NCBI GenBank assembly: GCA_023393375.1
Contig: JAEWLI010000183.1
Location: 1-30,416, forward strand
Direction: 5' to 3'
Length of the DNA: 30,416 nt
Source of the DNA: Bacteroidota bacterium
GTDB lineage: Bacteria > Bacteroidota > Bacteroidia > Cytophagales > Cyclobacteriaceae
The notes under the pieces are model-generated. The model saw only the letters and a list, made by a program, of their open reading frames with translations. It was not told where the DNA came from and ran no database searches. Numbering within the stretch: the first letter of the stretch is position 1; each line of letters begins with the position of its first letter. This document shows, in pieces, positions 17,117-26,600 of the stretch. The position numbers and the translations under genes were made by a program.

Positions 17117-17581
17117 CTATTTATATATTATATTTACAGTTGTATCATCGCAATACTCGCATAATATTTCTTTGTTAAGGTACAAATATTCCAAATAGTA
17201 GGCTCCGCAATCAACTTTTTGCCATAAACCTATGGTGTTTAATGTATCTATTTTTTTTTGACCGATAAATTTTAAATATGCGATGGTGTCTGCATCAATA
17301 AGGAATGTTGCTATCCTATATCCTTCTGGATGATTCCTTGGGGTGATAGGATAAAATATAGTGTCAGAAAGGTTATTGGATGTATAAAAAATTTTGAGAA
17401 TTTGGGCATTAAAATTTCCGTGCCCATCGAATATAAGGTCTTCATTGGTTATCTTGTCTAATACTCTTAACCTTATTTGTTGTTTGATTGGTGGACAATC
17501 GTCATTTATATCGCAACAATCACGTTTACATCCCGTGACTGTGACCATGAAAATGATTAGAATAAAAAAAAATGATTTCAT
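17117..17581 (-). CDS. Small secreted lipoprotein of unknown function
   Basis: 154 residues from the ATG at 17581 (the frame is open to 17605, but MKSFFFILIIFMVTVTGC is a complete lipoprotein leader). The lipobox is VTGC, followed by a Cys-rich start (KRDCCDINDDCPP). The rest looks like beta-strand sequence with two more Cys near the end (VDCGAYYL and EILCEYCDD), possibly forming disulfides. I recognise no family. No gene is close enough for an operon. Outer-membrane anchoring is inferred from the leader. Confidence 0.72.
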   Translation of the reverse strand: MKSFFFILIIFMVTVTGCKRDCCDINDDCPPIKQQIRLRVLDKITNEDLIFDGHGNFNAQILKIFYTSNNLSDTIFYPITPRNHPEGYRIATFLIDADTIAYLKFIGQKKIDTLNTIGLWQKVDCGAYYLEYLYLNKEILCEYCDDTTVNIIYK

Positions 17582-17903
17582 ATCCCGATAATTTAGTGAA
17601 CACAATATAACTTATTTGTATCAAGATGTACTATATAGATATTATTTTTTTAATGGTAAATAAATCTCACCACCTTGCTAGTTATTATTTAATAAACAAT
17701 AGTACCGTAAAAATTGAAGATTTTTTCAATAATAGTTCCATCATCTTTAATATTTCAATCTTTATATAAATTGTGCCTTAAGAGGTTCGGGAAAACGATT
17801 GAAGAGAATAATGTGTATTATTTAATATTGAGTGATCTAAACAAGGTTTTATTTGAGCAATTAAGGTTGTGTTGAATCCCATACAAAAGCTCCCTCACTC
17901 CTA
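17582..17903. other. Gene-free AT-rich stretch
   Basis: 322 bases between the lipoprotein start and the SDR stop. It is very AT-rich, has stops in all frames at short intervals, and shows no terminator-like GC stem, RNA gene or repeat that I can recognise. Confidence 0.6.
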
Positions 17904-18920
17904 TCATTGATTATGTTTCTCTTCTGCTTTTTCTGTAAGCTTTGTGGCCATATTTGATGAAAGAGCTGATTCACTATCCTTTCCTTCGGTTGATTGACTA
18001 CTTTCAGAATCCGGCAATAACCGGTTGATGATATCAAAAAGTGTAATGGTAAAGTCAGGTGCCACTTCATGTAGTACCTTTCCCAACTTGGCTGGAATGG
18101 TCAAAGTGAGTGTTTTTCGACCATATATCATGGCTTTAAGAATCTTCTGAGCTGCTTTTTCAGCATTAGTAGAAATGATTGGCAAAGAATCGGCAATTTT
18201 AAACCAGGCGTATTCTTTTTCATTTTGGTTTTTAACCGTGATGTGTCTTGGGCTTCCAGTCCGCATTAACCCAGGATAAACAGTAGTCACTTTTACATTA
18301 TATCTGGACATTTCTGCGGTGATTCCTTCTGAAAATCCTGAGAAAGCAAATTTACCGGTATTGTATGGTAATAAATGTGGGAAACTCACTTTTCCACCTA
18401 TGGAAACTATATTCACTATCCGGCCTGCTTTCTTTTTTATCATAGCTGGATAAATCTCCTGAATGAAATGATAAGGTCCCCAAAAAAATAAATCCATGGC
18501 TTGCTTATAATCTGAATCGGCCATATTTTCCATCGGACCTAATTGAATCTCCCCTGCGTTGTTTATCAGGATATCTATATCACCAAGTTTTTCTTGTACT
18601 TCCTTTACTGTATTTTTGACTTGATCGTGATTGGTAATATCACAAACGATTGATACTATGTGAGATGTTCTGTAAGAAAGGTCATCGGCGGCTTTTTTAA
18701 GTGTCTCCTCATCCCTGGCACATATGGCTATCCTCGCACCTTGATCGGCCAGTTTACGCGCAAGTATCAATCCCAACCCACGAGAGCCACCAGTTACCAG
18801 TGCCACTTTGTTTTGAATGTGGAATTTTCTTGTGGAACGAACCAGGGCCCTGCCCAATAAAAAACCAGCTGTTAAGGCAACACCGGATATCCACCAATCA
18901 GAAGTGTGATCATTTTTCAT
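17904..18920 (-). CDS. Membrane-anchored short-chain dehydrogenase/reductase (classical SDR)
   Basis: 338 residues from the ATG at 18920; an in-frame ATG at 18962 would add 14 unremarkable residues. An N-terminal helix (WWISGVALTAGFLLGRALV, residues 8-26) anchors the protein. The Rossmann core has TGGSRGLG (43-50, NADPH type by the Arg), NNAG, catalytic Ser173, and YNTGK with Tyr186 and Lys190, all intact. After the SDR core comes a tail with IPAKLGKVLHEVAPDF and a charged, Ser-rich end. The tail length and membrane anchor are unlike FabG. Substrate unknown, perhaps a lipid. It follows ndpA by 70 bases on the same strand and may share its transcript. Confidence 0.88.
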   Translation of the reverse strand: MKNDHTSDWWISGVALTAGFLLGRALVRSTRKFHIQNKVALVTGGSRGLGLILARKLADQGARIAICARDEETLKKAADDLSYRTSHIVSIVCDITNHDQVKNTVKEVQEKLGDIDILINNAGEIQLGPMENMADSDYKQAMDLFFWGPYHFIQEIYPAMIKKKAGRIVNIVSIGGKVSFPHLLPYNTGKFAFSGFSEGITAEMSRYNVKVTTVYPGLMRTGSPRHITVKNQNEKEYAWFKIADSLPIISTNAEKAAQKILKAMIYGRKTLTLTIPAKLGKVLHEVAPDFTITLFDIINRLLPDSESSQSTEGKDSESALSSNMATKLTEKAEEKHNQ

Positions 18921-18990
18921 TTTTCGTCTGCTTTGATCTTTTGAAATAAAACAGCCGGTCAATTGGAATGTTCTTTCCTATAGATAAGAT

Positions 18991-20025
18991 TTAATGTTCT
19001 TCCTTGAAAAAAAGTTGATAATAATTCATGCCACTTTCCGGATCCACTCCCTTCTGAATATAATCATGGTTGCCATGAATATAAATGTGGAAGTTTTTGT
19101 CCAGTTTAATCACACTTTTGAAAACCTTTTTTAATTGTTTTACAGCGGCAGGTGCTACCTCAAATTCATCGGCTATGGTGATTGATCGTTCTTCCTGATA
19201 CCTTATTTTATATTCCTCAAAAGCATCAATGATTTCCGGATTCCGCAAAGTTTCTTCCTGAAAGGATAATTTATCGAATGTCTCCTGTTTATTAAAATAT
19301 TTTAAACTTTCTTGTGCCATTGCCAACTTATCGGCCATTGATGACTCGGGGAACACTTCAAGCGCAAAATCACGGCACATGTTCATATAATGCTGGGTGT
19401 GATAATAATTGTCTTCTACAGGTTTGATCTTCAGAAATTTATCTGTCCAGTATTGGGCGGCGTCCTGACGATTGGTATTGTCAATTACCATCACTTTATA
19501 ACCCTCTTCGGGAGCCATGTTCAATATCAAACAACCTTTATCCAATTTATTGATATTTACTCCCTGACCTTGCTCAATTGTAAAATTTTGTTCCTCGGGA
19601 TACACTTTAAGGTAAGTTTCTTTATTCTCCGACTTAAAAACCCCCATGGCTTCACAAATTTCATCACCTACGTAAACCTGGTCAAAGTAAGCGACATAAA
19701 ATTCACCACTTTTAATATTGGGGTGGTCACAAACGCTATAGAGATGTTTAGCCAATTTCACTGAATTGATGTACAATGACGATTCTTCCTGAAAGATCTC
19801 CTTGACAAACTGATGACATTCGTTAAAACTGAGGTCAGATTCGTGATGAAACTGATAAAAAGGTTGATCTTTGAAAAACCGTGTAAAATATTTTTTTAAT
19901 AAACTGTTAATGTCGGGGTCAAGTTCAAGTAATGCCGACGATACTTTTAGGGCTTCCTCTTGGATTTTATTGCCAACAAAATGAACTGCCAAACCTTTTA
20001 ATTTTGTATCTTCAAAATGGATCAT
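18991..20025 (-). CDS. Nucleoid-associated protein, NdpA/YejK family
   Basis: 344 residues, close to the family's usual length (37-kDa nucleoid-associated protein, PF04245). Recognised by overall shape and by SGEFYVAYFDQVYVGDEICEAMGVFKSE, KGCLILNMAPEEGYKVMVIDNTN and AQYWTDKFLKIKP, followed by a helical C-terminal half that includes an FDKLSFQEETL-like block. Known role: the family associates with the nucleoid and is little studied. The start follows a good promoter very closely (about 5-10 bases), so the message may be nearly leaderless. Confidence 0.85.
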   Translation of the reverse strand: MIHFEDTKLKGLAVHFVGNKIQEEALKVSSALLELDPDINSLLKKYFTRFFKDQPFYQFHHESDLSFNECHQFVKEIFQEESSLYINSVKLAKHLYSVCDHPNIKSGEFYVAYFDQVYVGDEICEAMGVFKSENKETYLKVYPEEQNFTIEQGQGVNINKLDKGCLILNMAPEEGYKVMVIDNTNRQDAAQYWTDKFLKIKPVEDNYYHTQHYMNMCRDFALEVFPESSMADKLAMAQESLKYFNKQETFDKLSFQEETLRNPEIIDAFEEYKIRYQEERSITIADEFEVAPAAVKQLKKVFKSVIKLDKNFHIYIHGNHDYIQKGVDPESGMNYYQLFFKEEH

Positions 20026-20037
20026 CCTTTTTTTTCA

Positions 20038-20070
20038 CAAATGTAAAGAACTTTCCAAAAAGTTGTTCAA
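20038..20070 (-). promoter_or_regulatory. Promoter of ndpA (TTG-N22-TACATTTG)
   Basis: Minus strand: TTG (20070-20068), 22-base spacer, TACATTTG (20045-20038). Both boxes match the Bacteroidota consensus. The coding start at 20025 leaves only a very short leader. Confidence 0.6.
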
Positions 20071-20218
20071 GATATGAGGAAAGCCAGATTTCTTACTTTA
20101 AATTTTTGCTACATTCTGATTTGTAAACATTGGTATTTCGACAAGAATGACGTTACATTAATCAATTTAAATAAAACATATCTGTTTTAAAGGTGGAGGT
20201 TTTTTGATGCAATTTATT

Positions 20219-20240
20219 AGTTTTTTCAATATAAAAAACT
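20219..20240. other. AT-only inverted repeat upstream of the DUF4136 gene
   Basis: AGTTTTTT (20219-20226) and AAAAAACT (20233-20240) form a perfect 8-bp stem with a 6-base loop, about 70 bases before the DUF4136 start. It could be an operator or a leader hairpin, or an AT-rich coincidence. Confidence 0.35.
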
Positions 20241-20307
20241 GATAACATATTGATAATCTGCATGTTGAATAATTATAATAGATGTGAAACACTAAATTTT
20301 TTAAACT

Positions 20308-21099
20308 ATGAAGACATTAGGATTAATAATTACAGGCATTTTTTGTGCACATATGGTTACTGCACAGGATAATCAGGTAAGGGTTCAGAACTCTGAAAAC
20401 CTTGGTGATCGAACTTACACTTCATTTTACTTTTTAGATGAGTCTGGAGGTGATGAAGCACGAGCTTTTAATCAGGATTATAATCAAACAACAGATGGTG
20501 AAGAAACCTTCCAATCTGCTGAACAAAATGAAATGGGGCAGGAAATGGTAAGGGATTATGAGAAAAAAGACAAAATGAAAGATAAGGACAAGATGAAAGA
20601 CAAGGCACATATGAAGGATGAATCTCATAAGATGAAAGACAAGGCCAGTGCTTCGTTCAGCTCCGATAAGTTTGACAAAAAAGCTGTGAAAGCTGCAATT
20701 ATTCATGAAATGGTAAGCAGAGGATATGAAATTGACTCCGAAAATCCAGATTTATTGGTAAGCTACAAAGTGTTTGATGAAACTGCAGAATTAACTGATT
20801 TTACGGAAGATACTCAGACTGGTATTGCTGCAAACACCAATATGGACCAACGGGAATATGTGGAAGTAGGCAAAGGTACACTTTTAATTACTGTGACCGA
20901 TAGTGAAGATGGCACCATGATCTCCCGTGGATTTTTATCAGAAGCTTTAGAGACTGATACAGATACTTCTGCTGGTAATATGGAAAACATGAGTGATGAT
21001 GAAAATTACCATGCACAGGCAAAAGTGATACAGGCTGTTTCTGGAATATTTGATCAATTGCAATTTGAGTCTGCTACATTAGGTGCTGGAAGAAGATAA
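20308..21099 (+). CDS. Secreted DUF4136-domain protein with a Lys-Met-Asp repeat tract
   Basis: 263 residues. The signal peptide is MKTLGLIITGIFCAHMVTA (cleaved before Q20). The C-terminal half matches DUF4136 (VKAAIIHEMVSRGYEIDSENPDLLVSY, GTLLITVTDSEDGTMISRGFL, and IQAVSGIFDQL). Between about residues 86 and 112 there is a low-complexity tract built on K-M-K-D-K repeats, absent from ordinary DUF4136 proteins. The lead-in (40-85) is acidic. DUF4136 proteins are usually lipoproteins of unknown function; this one lacks a lipobox Cys, so it is probably periplasmic. A strong terminator follows. It is a single-gene unit. Confidence 0.8.
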   Translation: MKTLGLIITGIFCAHMVTAQDNQVRVQNSENLGDRTYTSFYFLDESGGDEARAFNQDYNQTTDGEETFQSAEQNEMGQEMVRDYEKKDKMKDKDKMKDKAHMKDESHKMKDKASASFSSDKFDKKAVKAAIIHEMVSRGYEIDSENPDLLVSYKVFDETAELTDFTEDTQTGIAANTNMDQREYVEVGKGTLLITVTDSEDGTMISRGFLSEALETDTDTSAGNMENMSDDENYHAQAKVIQAVSGIFDQLQFESATLGAGRR

Positions 21100-21129
21100 C
21101 AACATGTAAATTTAATATTTGGTATAGGA

Positions 21130-21155
21130 AAAAGGCTGCTGTGAAGCAGCTTTTT
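21130..21155 (+). terminator. Intrinsic terminator of the DUF4136 gene
   Basis: AAAAGGCTGCT (21130-21140) pairs with AGCAGCTTTTT (21145-21155) around GTGA, with one G-T pair; the T-run forms the 3' side and continues as CTTGATT. It lies 30 bases after the stop. Confidence 0.85.
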
Positions 21156-21329
21156 CTTGATTATTTCGGCATTCATGAGATCAAAACCAATTTAATTTGT
21201 CGAATTCAGCTAAATACCCCTGATATAACTTGTATTAACAATTAATTAGGATAAAACAATCGCCACTTGATTGAAGTTTTAGTATCTTTAGGGACTTTAT
21301 TTTTGAATGTATATGCGGAATATCAAAAG

Positions 21330-21345
21330 GAGGCATTGCAGCCTC
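21330..21345 (+). promoter_or_regulatory. Small leader hairpin upstream of the 607-residue protein
   Basis: GAGGC (21330-21334) pairs with GCCTC (21341-21345) and is followed by AATTTATTTTTC, 50 bases before the start. It could be an attenuator-like element or nothing. A near-consensus -7 box (TATCTTTA) lies about 50 bases further upstream without a good -33. Confidence 0.25.
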
Positions 21346-21394
21346 AATTTATTTTTCAATTATTATACATTCCTTATTAAAACAATAATATTCT

Positions 21395-23218
21395 ATGTTC
21401 AATAATTCAGATCATACTTTTCATATTCCTGTGATGGGAATTGGATTTACTGTGGATACCCCGGCCAAGGTAGCACATTATGGCATTTCTTCAGCCATTT
21501 CTTTGGTCGACGATACTTTAGTGGAAAAAATGAGGGCTTTTTACAGCGAAAAGCTAGGGATTCCTTATCAGGCAATTACTGATAAAATTGAAGATTTCAG
21601 GGCCAAAAGAATTACCGCTTATCTTAATGTGATAGAATTGGTGGTTAAAAGAAACTTTGAAGACCTGAAAAATTCCATTCTCAAAGAAAAAAGTGAATTT
21701 GAGAAATACATTGAAATGTTGCCCAACACTTCTGAAATCAAACAGAAGTTTTTGGATCATGTGCACCAATACAGCTTTTCAGAAGGTGTAAAATGGGTCA
21801 AAGACAAATTAAGACCCGGTAGTATTGATGTAAATATCATGACCAAACTCGACAAGGACAATTATATAAAGAATGAAAAATTACCTGTAGAGTATAATGA
21901 TGCGCATGCCGCACTTCGCGGTTTCGCCCAAAGCAATCTTGAGTCATCTATTGTATTATCAGCAGGAATGAATCCCCGTCTGTACAACTACATCGAGAAT
22001 TTTGAAGATTTTTACCCGGACGAAACGGGTTATCTGAAGAAAAAAATCATATTAAAAGTAAGTGATTACCGTTCGGCCTTAATTCAGGGAAAGTACCTCG
22101 CAAAGAAGGGGATTCATGTATCAGAATACCGTATTGAATCCGGGTTAAATTGTGGTGGACATGCCTTCGGTACTGACGGACATTTAATGGGTGCTATTCT
22201 GGAAGAATTTAAAAACAACAAACAATTGTTGATAGAAACCACTTTCGAATTATTGAAAAACGCTTTAACTTCGAAAAACCGGTTTGTGCCTGCTGAACCC
22301 TTACCCATCAAAATAACTGCACAAGGCGGTGTGGGTAATGCTGATGAACACCAATTTTTAATTGATCATTATCAAGTTGATTCTGTGGGTTGGGGAACTC
22401 CGTTTTTACTGGTTCCTGAAGCTACCAATGTAGATCAATATACCACACAATTATTGAGTGATGCTAAAGAAGAAGATCTTTATCTGAGCACAATATCTCC
22501 TTTGGGAATTCAATTCAATAGTTTGAAAGGAAATACACAGGATATTGAAAAACAGGAATACATTGACAAGGGAAGACCTGGAAGTGCCTGTACAAAAAAA
22601 TATGCTGTGTTGAACAAGGAATTTACGGATAAAGCCATTTGTACAGCTTCAAGGCAATACCAGCATTTAAAGATCAAACAACTGGATGAACAAAATTTAG
22701 CTCCTGAGGCCTACAAACGGCAGTATGATAAAATTGTGGAAAAAGCTTGCCTTTGTGTTGGATTGAGTGTGTCTGCCTTGATTGTAAACAAGTTGGATCA
22801 TAAAATTGAGGGTAGCGGTGTATCTGTTTGCCCTGGTCCTAACATGGCCTATTTCTCTGAAATTGTTTCTTTGAAAGAAATGGTAGACCATATTTATGGC
22901 AGAATCAATATCATTAAGAGGAATGACAGGCCTCATATGTTTATCAAAGAGTTAACTATGTACATCGATTTTCTGAAAAGGAAAGTACAGGAGTTATCTC
23001 ATCCTGTCGCGGATAAACAGCTAGATTATCTGCACACATTTCAACGGAATGTAAATGACGGTATTGAATATTACAGGTCTCTTTTCCAGAAAATGAAAGC
23101 AAAATATTCGGATAAATTCATAGCTGACCTGGAAGTCCTGAAAGAGCGGCTCAATAGCATCGACCTTCTTGCAGTTAAAGAGCAGATATTGCAGAAAAAG
23201 GAATTGAGGTTTGCTTAA
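21395..23218 (+). CDS. Large protein with nitronate-monooxygenase-like FMN barrel features, function unknown
   Basis: 607 residues, no signal peptide or membrane helix. Two blocks resemble the FMN-binding core of nitronate monooxygenase/2-nitropropane dioxygenase enzymes: SGLNCGGHAFG (about 250-260; compare the AGGH loop) and ITAQGGVGNADEHQFLIDHY followed by VDSVGWGTPFLLVPEATN (compare the AAGGI...GT.FL..PE segment). The N-terminus IPVMGIGFTVDTPAKVAHYG fits the first strand of such a barrel. It is nearly twice the normal size. The C-terminal half has Cys at 399, 416, 452, 454 (CLC) and 479, perhaps a metal or Fe-S site, and ends in helical, charged sequence. I know proteins like this only as conserved Bacteroidota hypotheticals. 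It stands alone, with a strong terminator. Function is open. Confidence 0.75.
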   Translation: MFNNSDHTFHIPVMGIGFTVDTPAKVAHYGISSAISLVDDTLVEKMRAFYSEKLGIPYQAITDKIEDFRAKRITAYLNVIELVVKRNFEDLKNSILKEKSEFEKYIEMLPNTSEIKQKFLDHVHQYSFSEGVKWVKDKLRPGSIDVNIMTKLDKDNYIKNEKLPVEYNDAHAALRGFAQSNLESSIVLSAGMNPRLYNYIENFEDFYPDETGYLKKKIILKVSDYRSALIQGKYLAKKGIHVSEYRIESGLNCGGHAFGTDGHLMGAILEEFKNNKQLLIETTFELLKNALTSKNRFVPAEPLPIKITAQGGVGNADEHQFLIDHYQVDSVGWGTPFLLVPEATNVDQYTTQLLSDAKEEDLYLSTISPLGIQFNSLKGNTQDIEKQEYIDKGRPGSACTKKYAVLNKEFTDKAICTASRQYQHLKIKQLDEQNLAPEAYKRQYDKIVEKACLCVGLSVSALIVNKLDHKIEGSGVSVCPGPNMAYFSEIVSLKEMVDHIYGRINIIKRNDRPHMFIKELTMYIDFLKRKVQELSHPVADKQLDYLHTFQRNVNDGIEYYRSLFQKMKAKYSDKFIADLEVLKERLNSIDLLAVKEQILQKKELRFA

Positions 23219-23241
23219 GCAATAATCAAACTACTGATAAT

Positions 23242-23281
23242 AAGCGGTAAATATCTTTCAAGGATTTACCGCTTTTTTTTT
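23242..23281 (+). terminator. Strong intrinsic terminator after the 607-residue protein
   Basis: AAGCGGTAAAT (23242-23252) pairs perfectly with ATTTACCGCTT (23264-23274) around an 11-base loop, running into a T-run up to 23281. It starts 24 bases after the stop. Confidence 0.92.
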
Positions 23282-23350
23282 GGAACCTATCTTTGTGTAA
23301 TGGTATTTGATCACGATAACCATGAGCGATAAAAGTGGTCTCCACATTCA

Positions 23351-23391
23351 TTGTCTGAATCAGGATTTACAGGATTAAAGGATTGACATGA
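23351..23391. repeat. Degenerate AGGATT short direct repeats
   Basis: CAGGATTTA, CAGGATTAAA and GGATTGACA follow one another at a 9-10-base period. This kind of AGGATT-rich intergenic repeat is common in Bacteroidota genomes. It marks the start of the repeat-rich gap 23282-23628, which holds no gene that I can support. Confidence 0.55.
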
Positions 23392-23405
23392 ATTTTCGCG
23401 AACAC

Positions 23406-23425
23406 ACCTTCAAGGCCTTGAAGGT
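23406..23425. repeat. Perfect 20-base palindrome with a nearby half-copy
   Basis: ACCTTCAAGGCCTTGAAGGT is a perfect palindrome. The 11-mer CTTGAAGGTTT covering its right arm (23417-23427) recurs at 23470-23480. Intergenic, between two convergent genes. Confidence 0.7.
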
Positions 23426-23480
23426 TTATCCACAGTGGGCAAGCGGCAGCATGGCAAAAGAACCCAAAACTTGAAGGTTT

Positions 23481-23500
23481 TTTGCTACAACTACGTGATA
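23481..23500 (+). repeat. Module-boundary repeat, copy E
   Basis: TTTGCTACAAC (23481-23491) is identical to copy B at 28253-28263. The following TACGTGATAC resembles copy A read on the minus strand (GCTACAACACGTGGTATA). It lies between the 607-residue protein and the beta-galactosidase. Confidence 0.5.
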
Positions 23501-23628
23501 CGATTGGTCATTGCCGGAAAGTGCCGAATAGAGCCCTTCTCAAATACACTTCCTGTCCGTATTATTTTTCAACCCCTAAACCCCAATGATAAGCACTATA
23601 GCTCTAATTATTTTAAAATTAATCAGAC

Positions 23629-26600
23629 CTACTTATTGATTTTATATGGTTTTATCGAACTTGTGAACTGTATGGTTTGAGGAATGGTTTGGTATTTATT
23701 AATCACCCCAATTGCCGTGCATCCTACCCCGGTAGTTTGGTAGTCGAAATTGAATGTTACACCATCCGATTTGACCAATTGATAGGTGTATTTTGCCTTT
23801 GACAAATTTTCGGTGCTGTAATTATAGCAATTAAAATTAAAGGGTTGGGTTGCTGAAAACTCGATACCGATTCCTTCATTATTTGTTAATCTCACATATT
23901 GGTTATCTGTCCGCAAGCCAAAATCCTGAGGTATTAAATAGGGCTCAAACATCGCATCGACTGTCGACTGATAAAGCCCCAAACGGTAGCCGGTTTTGCG
24001 GTCCGGATAATTCTCCTGCGGCCCACGTCCAAACCATTCTACATTTTGCATTTGGTTATTGAAAACCCATTTTGTTCCAATGCGCGGCAACGACATGGGC
24101 ATATTTCCATTCGGATTAATCGTGTGCTGCAAACTAATTTCACCGTCGGGCGAAATCGTATAAATCATCTCATTTTCGAAACCTGCACGGCCATTTCCAA
24201 AGAGAGCAATTTCACGAATACTGACAATTATATTTTCAGCTTTATTTTCAACCCGAAATGATTCAAGTTTGGACGTCATTTTATCCAGACCGATGGAATA
24301 CCATGGAGCGGCAACCATCCTTCCGTAGCCCTCGCTTCTAGGAAATACACTAACCGTATAAGTGGTCCAGTCGTCCAGTTCATTCGCCAGAGGGGCACGC
24401 CAAACATTGAGTTGCGCTCCCTGTTTCAGCAATTCTGTACCCATGTATTTCATGGAGTACAATTGTCCATCGGCTTTATTAAAGGTATAATCGAAATTTA
24501 CTCCGGATACAATCAAATGTTGCTGATTATCTGTCACTTTTAAAGGATTGGTCTGATGCTGCACCAATTTTTTATCGGCAGGAACAATCCATGGCAATTC
24601 CAATTGATCCCAACACAGTTCAAAACCCTTCGGTGCCCATGGTGTAGCTTCTTTTGAATGAAAACTAACTGTTGCCAAATAGGTTGCACCAGCTTTTAGC
24701 TGTGGCTTTGAGATAGGAAGAACGTAGATTTTTTTTGCTTCCGGTTCCACATCCACCTCCAATTTTCCGGAAGCTATTGATATTCCGTTTTCTTCCAGAT
24801 TCCAACGTGCTTCAAAGGCATTCGTATTGGTAAAGAAGTTTCGGTTTTCCACTTCAATTTCCATTTTTTCGGCATTGCTCCACTTTACAGAAATGGGTTG
24901 AGCCGACTTTTTTATTTGCCACATTTCAGGCTGCGGAACCCGATCGGGCCAAATACTTCCATAGGTACGCGCGCCAATTCCATAGCTGAAAAATTTGCCA
25001 TCGTTTTGTTCCTGTTCAAAATCGAGCCACAAAGCTGCACGATTTTTCAAGTCCGGTTTTGATGTATATAAATCATTGATTTCAATCGCTTTGGGGAAAA
25101 TACCCACCTTATCGATAATGGCATCGCACAAATAAACGGAGGTATGCTGACCATGTGTCTCGGCATTCTTGCCCACATTAAGAGGAAAAGGAAAATTGGT
25201 AATGTTCCCGGTGACCGGTTTTTCAGCCACCTTTTTGTTGTCGATAAATAGTGAAATCGTTTTCCCGTCATAAATACCTGCCACATGATGCCAGTTGTGT
25301 GTCCAATCTTTGGGTAATTCAGCCCGTATGAATTCTTTTTTATTGGTATAAATATAAAAATCAAGATGATCGGCACCATTTTGCTGCAAACCAAATTGAT
25401 TGTTTCCTTTGGTGAGTATTGTTCCGCCCATTTTCATTAAATCACGTGGATAAATCCAAAGCGAAACCGTTAATTCATTGCCCGAAATTTCTATGTTTTT
25501 ATCCTGGTAAACTTCCACCCATTGGTCGTGACCATTCAGATCAATGCCTTTTCCTTCGTGTCCTGCAACCAGTTTGGCGCGTCCCATGATGTGAGTTGCG
25601 ACTTTGTTTGGTGAAGAGTCTGTCAATTTACGAACTGGCTCGAGCAAACCCGGACTCACGAAATCCCAAATTGCACCGCCCATGATGCGTGGATACCGGT
25701 AAATGACATCCCAATATTCATCCAGTCCGCCACCAGCGTTTCCAGCTACCGAAAGGTATTCATCCATAAACGATGGTCGCGGATCAATACTTTCCGGAAC
25801 CATCCCCACCTGTGTTTTGAGATCAAAAGGAGTAGCATAACGTGGACCAATAATCTCTTCGCAAGGGTGAGAAAAAGCATTCCCCCCATACATCCAGTAT
25901 CGCGTATTGTCGTATTTCCGCCCTTCCTCAATCACGGCACATATATTTTTACCTTCCCCAGCCTCGTTGCCTGCACTCCAGAAAAGAATGGAAGGATGAT
26001 TGCGGTCGTGCAACACCATTTTGCGAACCCTATCGCGGTACATGGGCTCCCAGTCCGGATTATCGCTAAGGTATTCTGTAGCATGTGCTTCAACTCCTGC
26101 TTCGTCAATAATATAGAATCCATATTCGTCTGCCAATTCTAAATAGCGCTTTACAGGCGGATAGTGTGATATGCGTACACAATTTATATTGAATTGTTTA
26201 AACAGTTCAAAATCTTTCCGAATGGTGGCTTCGTCCATGGTATGCCCCAAAGTGGGGTGTTGCATGTGCGTATTGATGCCGTTAAGTTTTATGGCCTTGC
26301 CATTGAGGTAGAAAACCTGATTGCGGATATCGGTTTCTTTAAAACCAATACGACCAGTAATTACTTCTTCGGTTTTTCCTTCATTGTTTAATAATTCCAT
26401 TGTTAACCGATAGAGATTGGGTGTTTCGGCTGTCCACTTTTTAGGATTTAATACTTCCGATGAAATATGAATAATTTGCTTATTATCAGCAGTTAATTGA
26501 ACTGCATCTGAAGTGAAATTCTGAACCAACGCATTGCTTGCATCAAACAGTGAAGTGAGAACTTTGTAGTTCTGTTTATCGGTTTTCGATTGGTTATTTA

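Noticed and set aside
17582..17903. Possible small RNA or short gene in the AT-rich gap
   Set aside because: No terminator, promoter match or conserved-looking ORF found on either strand.
23351..23391. AGGATT repeats as a CRISPR array
   Set aside because: Units are 9-10 bases long with no spacers, and no cas genes are in the window.
25047..25394. 115-codon minus-strand ORF in another frame of the LamG region
   Set aside because: It overlaps the beta-galactosidase on the same strand out of frame and is explained by that gene.
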